DNA of 38,776 bases from Coemansia sp. RSA 1804 (lineage: Eukaryota; Kickxellomycota; Kickxellomycetes; Kickxellales; Kickxellaceae). The notes under the pieces were generated by a model. The model was not told where the DNA came from, ran no database searches, and was given only the letters and a program-made list of their open reading frames with translations. The position numbers were made by a program, and so were the translations under genes. The stretch covers positions 1-38,776 of the forward strand of contig JANBTH010000083.1 in assembly GCA_027578815.1 (NCBI GenBank). Direction: 5' to 3'. Shown one piece after another: positions 1 through 7,652 of this stretch (its first letter is position 1; each line of letters opens with the position of its first letter).

Positions 1-727
1 TTTTTTTAATAATTTGGTCTTGTAGATACACTTGTCTGTTGATGAAAGTAAAGTTTAAAATGAATATAACTGCTGCAAAAGAAAGTTGATGGAATGCCAA
101 TTATGATGAATAAGTTGCAATGGCAATAGGGAAATGAAGAGGAAAAATGGATTTTATATGGCCTTTACACTAATTAAAAAACAAATATGATAACATGAAA
201 ATAAATTAAGAAACCAAATGCAATTTCATTAATAATCTTGAAACCACCAGTCACCACTCTATTAATGTTAGGCTAGGGATTGCGGATTTAATATACAGAT
301 AAATTGAATTGAGCATGTATTAGAACCACATGTTTGAAGAATTGGCAACACTTGATTCATAAAATATTTTAATTAGCAGTTTGATGTATCAGGCTTCTTT
401 GCGCTATTGAGATTTGTCATTATTTTATTTCTTAGACACTTCTCCGATTCCAACAAATACCATGTGCATTGTTAATATGATTGTGAAAATTGTGTATAAT
501 GCTTCAAAATAATGCTTAAATGCCAAAAAGCAATAAAAGACAGAGTATGACGTGTATTCATAATGGATTCACTTATATATAATAAATGTGCTGCTTTAGT
601 GCCACCAAAATAAGCAATAACTACCAAAAAGCTACAAAATAAATCATTGTAAAATCCTAGAAATCCATCCTATGGTGGCTAGCACTGGTAAATATTACAG
701 TCAGAAGCGCGTAAACAGGGCTTACTT
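1..727. other. AT-rich flank without recognisable genes
   Basis: No open frame with protein-like composition was seen on either strand, and no RNA gene was recognised. The stretch directly abuts the 5' stub of a tRNA-Phe gene at 728-743. It is therefore probably the original upstream flank of that tRNA gene before the retrotransposon separated the two. Confidence 0.5.
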
Positions 728-743
728 TGGGGCCTTAGCTCAG
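728..743 (+). repeat. Left target-site duplication: 5' stub of tRNA-Phe
   Basis: The 16 bases TGGGGCCTTAGCTCAG are identical to 7461-7476, which is one base of flank plus the first 15 bases of the intact tRNA-Phe gene. The match stops at 744, where the sequence continues GGAATAG instead of the tRNA sequence TGGGAGAG. The preceding base (727, T) differs from its counterpart (7460, A). A direct repeat bracketing both ends of a LINE is the classic signature of target-primed insertion. Confidence 0.85.
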
Positions 744-755
744 GGAATAGTGTAT

Positions 756-761
756 TTTATT
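756..761 (-). promoter_or_regulatory. AATAAA polyadenylation-type signal of the LINE
   Basis: On the element strand the hexamer AATAAA lies about 12 nt before the 3' junction at 744. It may define the 3' end of the transcript. No A-tract follows it, so any tail was not preserved in this copy. Confidence 0.45.
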
Positions 762-988
762 CTTGGCGGCTGCTCCCTTGCGGGCCACAGTGACGTCAAG
801 CTGGTGGAATCAAACCGACCATAGAAACAAAGAAAAGAAAGTACAAAAATTAGAATAAAGTATTCTAAGATACACAAGAAAAATCATGTCGGACCCTGAA
901 AAGAAAAAGGTCAGGACAAGAGCCAAAAATTCGGGAACCAAAAACGCAGGCAGGCCAGTCATTCTGTAAGGGTGTAAACCCTGCATAA

Positions 989-3900
989 TCAAGGCGGCTG
1001 TCGTCGTCGCGGCGGATGTGCTGACCGTGCATGATCGCTTGCAGTAGGAGAGGGCGGAGAAGGCGGTGGGTTTGTTAAAAGAGCTAGAGGGAGGAAGCGG
1101 CGGAACGGACTGTTGGAGGGAAGCATAGCCGTGGCGTATTTAATAATTTCCTTGTTAAAGGTGGCTACTAGTCGTTCACGCGACCAGCCAAAGAAGCTGT
1201 ATGCAAGATCATTGCGAGCAACCCAAAGCAAATGGTTAAAAGTCGCGGCAGCGAGCTGGTAACAGTCAACAAATGCCTTGGCAGTAGGAGCGGCACAGTT
1301 GTGGTAGGCTTCCCATTGCAGAAGGGGTAATGTCACTCTGTTGTGCAAAACGGGAGGATGCGATGGGAGGGAGAGAGGAGGGAGTGGCATTCTGCATCCC
1401 TCGTTTTCGGCGGCAAGGATAGCAGCCAATTCTCGCTGAACAGTGGGCGCTATAGCATGTGCAATATGCACCCAAATCGGCAGGAACTGGTCGCGGATGG
1501 GAGCAAATGCGCTGCATTCAGAGAGAAGATGGGCTACTGTTTCTGGGCGATTGCAGGAGCAGATGTGGTCCAAGTGGCCCTGGCGCCTGGGTATTTTCCC
1601 AAGGCACAGCCGGTGAATAGTGCTGCGAGCAGGCGGGGGTGCACAGACGCTGCGTATCAAAGACCATGCTGGTTTTTTGTTATTCCCTTTAGGCGGCGTG
1701 AGGGTGGCATCATTTGTAGAAGTAATAGGAAAAATGGGTGGCTCGCAATCATCCAAAAACCCTTTTGTGTTCACTGTATGGTTCCATTTAATAAATTCCA
1801 GCTGTTTGCTGCCAGTGCCATAGGTCCAGTTGTGAAAGTAAGGACGTGTCGCGGCAGTGGCGGAAAGAGGGGAATCAGGGGAAAGAAGACGGCGGGCATA
1901 GACAGAAAATTGCTGCACAATATCTGCGCGATAAGCCTGGCCAGCCACAGTGAGGTTTTCCATGTTTTCCAAGGCCTGAATGAAGGCAGGAATATCTTTG
2001 CCGGTGAAGCGAGTAAGGGGATCATTTGCTTCACTATTCATTCCCTGGATCGCAGCAGCGGTGAGTGTCCAGTAGAGGTTGTTAGAAACCAGGCGATGGC
2101 CATAGGGGGAGGCGCGAGCAAGGAACACTGGTTGGTGTTGCAATGAGGCAACTGTTGGCCCGTTGTTTGTGTCCAGTTGCATGGACTGGTTGCCAGAGTG
2201 AACAAAACTAATTGTGCTATACCAAACAGGCGGCCAGGAATTTTTGGACATTCCTGCGCTGGCAATCGTTTGGATAAATGGATTGGAGAGGAGGGAGCGA
2301 ATTTGGGCATCTCCCAAGCTCTTTATTGCTTGTGGAAATCGTCTTCTTTCAGAACAGAGGCAACCGTCTTGCCAGAGGCGAAGTAGGAGCGCAGGCCAGT
2401 CAGGCAGGTGCATTCCTGCAGGCAGAGGCATAGCGCCAGAAAGAATTCCAAAGTAATTGTTGAGCTGTGAAACCATCTTAATGCGTGTTGCTACGAACTG
2501 TGACCAGATAGATGGCAGGCCATAGCCACCTTGTCTGGGTGGAAGTGCTGTCATCGGATGGGAAAGAAAGCCATTTATTTTTCCCCAGAATATTCGGCGG
2601 ATTGTTCTGTCTAGGTCGCGGATTTGTTTGTTGGTGAAAAGTTGAAAATGGGCAGCAAATGTCAGGTGGGGAACAATAAATGTTTGCAGAGCATAAGCGC
2701 GGCCTTCCAAAGTAGGGTGCCGGCGGACAGATTTGTACCCAGCAGAAATAATATCTGCTATAAGCTTTTCACTTTCAGTGGTGCTAGTGAGTTCTGTCAC
2801 ATAGACGCCTAGGCGAGCACCAAGGTAGCGAATGGTGGTGTTAGGGGGAGTAGGCAGGACTGGTAGGCAAGCAGGGAAAGCTGCTGCGGCTGGCCAATTA
2901 TAGCTAAGAATTTCTGTTTTTTGTTTATTAAAGCTGGCTGTTGTAGCACCACAATACCAATCCAAGGCAGATTGAATGTATGGCCACTGGTCAAGAGAAT
3001 TAATCATGACAGCAGTGTCGTCCATATACAGCATATGTGTGCGATGTGGCATGGAGATGTCAATTTGTGTTTCCTCAGGCACAAAAACACGAATTGCACA
3101 GCCAAGAAGCTCTGCAACAAGCACAAAAAGGACACAGCTCAATGCATCACCTTGGCGGACACCTCGGCAGATGAAAAAAGACTTTGTTGGCCTGCCATTA
3201 ATTAGAACAGAAGAGCGAGAAATGGCATACAGCTGCTGGATGGCTTTGCAGATATTTTGAGAAAGCCTGAAATTTCTCAAAATGGCAAAGAGTGTGTGGT
3301 GGGAAACTCTGTCATAAGCCTTGGCTTGGTCCAAAAAGACAATGGCTCCCTCTTTTTTGTGAAGCTCAAGGTAGTGACATGCAGCCTGAATTTTGTAAAT
3401 GGCATTGGCAATCTGCCTCCCAGGAACAATGGCAAATTGTTCTGGGGAAACTAGGGGGGAAACCTGAAGGGCAATTCTGCGAGCAACAATAGAAGTGAGA
3501 ATTTTCAAGTCTGCATTTAGCAAACTGATGGGACAGTAATTGTTGAGGGTGCGAGGATCCCCTTTTTTGTACAATATGACAATCATGCCATCAGCAAATT
3601 GCTCAGGCACCATTTCTGGGTGTTTCAGCCAAATGTTGCCCAAGTGGCAAAGGATTTTCTGTGCCCTTTCAGAATGAATGTAAAATTCAGCAGGAATTCC
3701 ATTGGGGCCTTGTGCTTTGTGGTGCCCAGCTCTTTTTGCAAAGTTTTTTACCTCATCCAGAGAAAAAGGGGGCTCAAGGGAAGAAGAAACCATAGGAGGG
3801 GCACCAGAATCAGAAATCTTTTGGGAAATGTACTGGCAATGTTCCTCCAGCAGGCTTGCCATTGCCTGGGGCTCTGGGGAAGAGGCACTGTACATGGCAG

Positions 3901-5536
3901 AGTAATAGTTATAAGCTGCTTTCTCCAAATCTAGAGCTGCATCCACCAAAATGGCATCATCAGGAGGCTCATCAGGAAGATGGGCTCTCAAAGCATCAAT
4001 CACTTGTTTTAGGCGAGGCTGTAAAGATTGCTTTGTAATGAGGGATTGCCAAAAAGGATTTCTGTCACCCTCATGAAGCCACTTTTTGGCTGCCCTGGCT
4101 TGGACATCCACAGCAACTTTTTCAGAAAGGGAGGCTGCCTGCTCTTCCATTTCTTCCAGTTCTGCTGCAAATTCTTGGCGTCCTCTGCCATTGTTGCTGT
4201 TGGCCAGGCGTGCATGCCTTTTCCGAAGGCGCATGATTTTCCGCTCCATTGTCTGCTGCCATTTGTAGTTGGATCGATGTGCAGCATCTCGTATGCGCTC
4301 CAGTAGTGAAAAATAGAGCAGGAAATGCTCATGTGAGGGAGGCTTTGAGAAAAAGGGGTCAAAATCAGCAAGAATGGCATCAAATGTTGCCATCTTTTCC
4401 AAATGGGTGCAGTCTGAGTGTGCCAGCTTGAAAACCTGGCCTTGAGGCTTTTCCCTTTGGCTTTGGGAAGGAATTGTGATGGTTAACTCTGCATGGTCAG
4501 AAAAAGAGCCTCTGTCCATGATGTCACTGCAGACTCCTGCCCTCAAAAGCCAAGGCACAGGAATAAGGAAAATATCCAGGTGAGCAGTGTAGGTATTTCT
4601 TTCTGCATTCTGCCCATTTACCTCTTTGTGGGTAAAAAGGTGGAACCTTGGGTTGTCCATGGAAAAAGGTGGGCTTCCTTCTGGGGGGCCAGGATCCAGG
4701 AAATGGAAGGCATCTCTTACTTGCAAGGCTGCCTCATAGAGGGAAGTGATGCCTGGCACATCATTTTCTCCATTTCTGGGAGCTCTGCCACTAGTAGAAG
4801 AATGGGAGGTGCATTGGCAATCCCCAGGATGGGGAGCAATGTTAAAATCTCCACCCACAATGGGAATCCAGCCTTTGTGGACAAATTGGGAAAGCACAGA
4901 AATAATTTCTTGGTGAAAATTCAGTACATCTCCTGCTTGCTTTTCAAAAGGTCCATGCAGTGAAAGAAGAATAAGTCCTCTGGAAGGAATGGATGCAAAT
5001 GTGGCTCTTCTGCAGCTGATTTCTTGGAGTAAAAAGGCTTCCCCAAGCCTTCTATGGACCAGAATCATTGTGTCATAGCGCCTAAGGGCTGTCTGCTGCT
5101 GGTGGCTGGATGAAGGGGATTGTCTGGGCCTGTATTCATTGCCCAAGTTGGGCTCTGCAGCCAAAACCTGATATTCTGGCCAGCGCTGCCCAAGAATGTC
5201 TGCAGGTTTGGCAAGGCAATTTAGTTCCTGCACAAAGGCAATGTCTACAGCAGATTGGGAGGGAGTTGCAGCTCTGCACAGGTTGCCAATGAATTCAGCT
5301 AGTTTCCTTGTGCGTTCACCAGACTCCCTAAAACGAGCAATGTCTGAATTGGGAATGTTGTTTGGAATTGTTGCAGCTGCAAGGTTGTAAGAACCTGAGC
5401 CAATCCCTTGTAAATTTTGTGAAAGGAGATTCAGTTCTGGGACTGTCAATGTTGCCACTGCAGCAGGAATAGATGCAGTAAGGCGAAAATGGGAAGGGGA
5501 GGAGGCTGCCAGCCTGCTGGCAGGATTGTTGTGCAT
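989..5536 (-). CDS. LINE ORF2: endonuclease / reverse transcriptase
   Basis: The protein nicks target DNA and copies the element RNA by target-primed reverse transcription. Numbering from the first ATG (5536; 1515 aa), an exonuclease-endonuclease-phosphatase domain spans about 32-355. It contains the metal-binding Glu of VQEL (E104), GDFN (229-232) and the catalytic SDH (346-348). The reverse transcriptase spans about 595-875, with FLDQAKAYD (734-742) and the active-site YMDD (837-840). A C-x-C-x7-H-x4-C motif of zf-RVT type is at about 1326-1341. The open frame continues upstream of this ATG to 5635, overlapping the end of ORF1 by 16 nt without another ATG. ORF2 could therefore be reached by reinitiation or a -1 shift. 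One oddity is NNYCPISLL, where the family usually has an Arg before PISLL. No premature stop was seen. Confidence 0.9.
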   Translation of the reverse strand: MHNNPASRLAASSPSHFRLTASIPAAVATLTVPELNLLSQNLQGIGSGSYNLAAATIPNNIPNSDIARFRESGERTRKLAEFIGNLCRAATPSQSAVDIAFVQELNCLAKPADILGQRWPEYQVLAAEPNLGNEYRPRQSPSSSHQQQTALRRYDTMILVHRRLGEAFLLQEISCRRATFASIPSRGLILLSLHGPFEKQAGDVLNFHQEIISVLSQFVHKGWIPIVGGDFNIAPHPGDCQCTSHSSTSGRAPRNGENDVPGITSLYEAALQVRDAFHFLDPGPPEGSPPFSMDNPRFHLFTHKEVNGQNAERNTYTAHLDIFLIPVPWLLRAGVCSDIMDRGSFSDHAELTITIPSQSQREKPQGQVFKLAHSDCTHLEKMATFDAILADFDPFFSKPPSHEHFLLYFSLLERIRDAAHRSNYKWQQTMERKIMRLRKRHARLANSNNGRGRQEFAAELEEMEEQAASLSEKVAVDVQARAAKKWLHEGDRNPFWQSLITKQSLQPRLKQVIDALRAHLPDEPPDDAILVDAALDLEKAAYNYYSAMYSASSPEPQAMASLLEEHCQYISQKISDSGAPPMVSSSLEPPFSLDEVKNFAKRAGHHKAQGPNGIPAEFYIHSERAQKILCHLGNIWLKHPEMVPEQFADGMIVILYKKGDPRTLNNYCPISLLNADLKILTSIVARRIALQVSPLVSPEQFAIVPGRQIANAIYKIQAACHYLELHKKEGAIVFLDQAKAYDRVSHHTLFAILRNFRLSQNICKAIQQLYAISRSSVLINGRPTKSFFICRGVRQGDALSCVLFVLVAELLGCAIRVFVPEETQIDISMPHRTHMLYMDDTAVMINSLDQWPYIQSALDWYCGATTASFNKQKTEILSYNWPAAAAFPACLPVLPTPPNTTIRYLGARLGVYVTELTSTTESEKLIADIISAGYKSVRRHPTLEGRAYALQTFIVPHLTFAAHFQLFTNKQIRDLDRTIRRIFWGKINGFLSHPMTALPPRQGGYGLPSIWSQFVATRIKMVSQLNNYFGILSGAMPLPAGMHLPDWPALLLRLWQDGCLCSERRRFPQAIKSLGDAQIRSLLSNPFIQTIASAGMSKNSWPPVWYSTISFVHSGNQSMQLDTNNGPTVASLQHQPVFLARASPYGHRLVSNNLYWTLTAAAIQGMNSEANDPLTRFTGKDIPAFIQALENMENLTVAGQAYRADIVQQFSVYARRLLSPDSPLSATAATRPYFHNWTYGTGSKQLEFIKWNHTVNTKGFLDDCEPPIFPITSTNDATLTPPKGNNKKPAWSLIRSVCAPPPARSTIHRLCLGKIPRRQGHLDHICSCNRPETVAHLLSECSAFAPIRDQFLPIWVHIAHAIAPTVQRELAAILAAENEGCRMPLPPLSLPSHPPVLHNRVTLPLLQWEAYHNCAAPTAKAFVDCYQLAAATFNHLLWVARNDLAYSFFGWSRERLVATFNKEIIKYATAMLPSNSPFRRFLPLALLTNPPPSPPSPTASDHARSAHPPRRRQPP

Positions 5537-5619
5537 GGGATTTTGCTCACCAGCAGTGTTTTCAGCTAGAAAAAATGCTGCTGCAGGTGAGCTTTCAACA
5601 GGAAAAACCAAAAGTAGTT

Positions 5620-7391
5620 TTATTGTTGTCCAGCACTATCCCCTGTATCTGGAGCAGCAGACACAGGGGCTTCTTTTCCAACAGCCAACCCTGTGGGGAT
5701 GCCCAAGGAAGTGGGATCAACCTCTTTTTGGAAGGGAGGGGCAGCAGTGTTTTTTGGGTGGCCAGCAAGAGGCACAGTGGGCTTGGCAGCAGGCTTTTTG
5801 ATTACCTTGCTTTGCACTTTACTGTGGGCAGAAATTCCTTTGGCAGTGGAGATTTTTCCTGTTTTGCTGGGCTGGGGCTGGTTAGGGGGAAGGAAATCTG
5901 AAGGGGCAGTGTTTTTGCTCCTTGTGATGGGAGTCCTAGGGGCTTGTGCAGCCTGGAAAACAGTAGGGGGTGCTTGTTTGTTTTCCTTCTCTTCCATTTC
6001 TTTTTCAGAAAGAATGGGAACAGCTGAAACAGTGTTTTTGCTGTGATTGACAGGGCCCTTATTGTCAGAAGAAATGGTAGGCACTGATTTTTCCTTCACA
6101 GTGATGGATGCAGTGAGGGAAGCTAAGTTAGGGGGAGGAGAAGCCATTTCCCTGGAAAGAATGACTTTGGGATTGGCAGGGGTAGCTGGAATTTCTGCTG
6201 GTGCAGACACAGGTGCAGGCTCAGCTGCTGGTGATTGTGTGGGCAGCTCTGCAGAAACTTCAGGTATAGTGGCAAAACCAGTGTCTGCAGCTTGTGGAAC
6301 CAAAGCTGCATCAAGTCTGGCTAATTGTTGTTGTGCTGCCATGCGCTGATCACAAACTAGAGAGTGGCAATTGGGAGCAGCACACTGGCAATAGTCTGCA
6401 ATTCTGTGTCCACAAGAGTTGCATGGCTGTGCATCAGAAAACTTGGCAACAATTGTAGGCTGAGTTTCTCCATTAAGAGTAAAAGAGGGAGGCAGTTCCT
6501 TTCCTGGAAAAAGGCCAAGGAAGCCTGCCCAATCTCCAATTCTGTCACCATCATGCAAGAGGGGAGTGAGATTGGTGATTCTTCCAAAAGAAGAAAGAGC
6601 AGCGCACATGTGGGTAGGAGTGGCTTTGGCCGAGGCACCCAGAATGGCTATGGGAATGCATGGGCCAGAAGGCATGTGCCAACTGTAGGCAATTCCACTG
6701 TGGAGGAAGGGGGTAGCAGCGACTTTGGCAATATGTTCCTCAAGGAAGAGGGAAACACCCATTCTTCCTTTGCTATACTCCATGTTTGCAATTGGGTATT
6801 CTTTATGCTGAGCTTTTAGGTACACAGACATGTTTAGGCACTGTAGGACATGCTGGCAGAGCTGGCTAGCCATCTGGGGACCGGCTCCAGGCACATAGAC
6901 AGACAGAACGGGTAGAGAAAGAGCTGGATATCTGGCTCTTTCCTCAGCAACAGCCTGTTCCCTGGCAGATTGACGAGCTAAAGCATAGGGCCACGAGGAG
7001 CTGGGGGGCGGCTCTCTGAAGGTGGTTCCTGGGCTGCATGCTTCTGGTTCTTCCCCTTGGACACACCAGGTGTACGGGTAAACACAGCAGCAGGCGCTGG
7101 AGCTGCAGGAGCCAAAACCGGAGCCAAAACGGGTACTGGGGCTGGCAGTGGTGGCAGGACAGGTGCTGGCCCTGGATCTCTTGGGCAGGGCAGCGAACCC
7201 AGAACCACATCAGCAAAGGACAGGTCAGGTGAAACTGGGCGGGAACTAGGTAAGAGTGCGGAAGCAGCAGACACAGCCACAGCGGCAACCGGAGCCGGAA
7301 CCAGCGGCGGGTCGCGTGGGGAGCTGGGTTGCGGGTGGGGAGCGGTGTCCATAGCGGACAGTGCATTAGCGGCTTCGGCTGCTGAAAACAT
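5620..7391 (-). CDS. LINE ORF1 (gag-like), one frame break near 7002-7008
   Basis: ORF1 proteins of LINEs bind the element RNA and form the ribonucleoprotein. The first frame starts at an ATG at 7391 and runs 137 codons to a stop at 6978. It is rich in Pro and Ala and contains LSFADVV, a short motif often seen near LINE ORF1 N-termini. The second frame runs without a stop from upstream of 6993 down to the TAA at 5620-5622. It carries a folded region that looks RRM-like, then a knuckle (CNSCGHRIADYCQC) and a low-complexity Ser/Pro/Lys-rich tail. The two frames are related by a -1 shift, and the overlap contains a run of six C on the coding strand. Either a one-base indel broke the gene or the shift is programmed. 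The knuckle and the position before ORF2 support the assignment; the sequence family is otherwise not recognised. Confidence 0.7.
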
Positions 7392-7460
7392 AGCCGGTAG
7401 CGTTGATACTGGTTTTTCGCTTTATAATTTCAAAAAATAAAAAGAGAAACGGAAAAGAGA

Positions 7461-7476
7461 TGGGGCCTTAGCTCAG
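7461..7476 (+). repeat. Right target-site duplication, within intact tRNA-Phe
   Basis: This copy is identical over 16 bases to 728-743. It forms the acceptor 5' strand and start of the D-arm of the tRNA gene that follows, so the duplication restores the complete tRNA gene next to the 5' end of the LINE. Confidence 0.85.
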
Positions 7477-7533
7477 TGGGAGAGCGTGCGACTGAAGATC
7501 GTACGGTCCCGTGTTCGATCCACGGAGGCCCCA
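7462..7533 (+). tRNA. tRNA-Phe (anticodon GAA)
   Basis: The 72-nt gene folds into a complete cloverleaf. The acceptor is GGGGCCT with AGGCCCC and discriminator A. The D-arm is GCTC/GAGC. The anticodon stem is TGCGA/TCGTA with loop CTGAAGA, giving anticodon GAA. The T-arm is CCGTG/CACGG with loop TTCGATC. There is no intron and no encoded CCA. The internal A box (TAGCTCAGTGG) and B box (GTTCGATCC) are intact. Its original upstream flank is probably now on the far side of the LINE at 727 and below. Confidence 0.97.
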
Positions 7534-7538
7534 TTTTT
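7534..7538 (+). terminator. RNA polymerase III terminator of tRNA-Phe
   Basis: Five T residues follow the discriminator base directly, the usual Pol III stop signal. Confidence 0.85.
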
Positions 7539-7652
7539 GGCAGATTTTTGGAGCAATTTTTTAACTTTGCTTGTGACAAAGAAAGAGAACAAAGGGGTGT
7601 CCATTTAACAGAATATATATTTTCTAGCGTTACACAAATTAAAGATGGAGAA

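Larger units (their letters stand above)
744..7460 (-). mobile_element. Full-length LINE (non-LTR retrotransposon) inserted in tRNA-Phe
   Basis: This element of about 6.7 kb lies on the minus strand, with its 5' end at 7460 and its 3' end at 744, and is flanked by a 16-bp direct repeat. In element order it has a short 5' UTR (about 69 nt), ORF1 (Pro/Ala-rich N-terminus, then a Cys-rich knuckle), ORF2 (apurinic-type endonuclease, reverse transcriptase, C-terminal Cys/His motif) and a 3' UTR of about 245 nt. No LTRs, integrase or poly(A) tract were seen. On the element strand an AATAAA lies at 761-756, just before the 3' end. Domain order and lack of a visible RNase H fit an L1/Tx1-like clade better than Tad1, but clade assignment needs a tree. 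ORF2 keeps its catalytic residues, so the copy is probably young; ORF1 has one frame break. Confidence 0.88.

Noticed and set aside
728..743. Stub as an independent tRNA pseudogene or tRNA-derived fragment
   Set aside because: The match ends exactly at the LINE 3' end and is repeated exactly at its 5' end, so target-site duplication explains it better.
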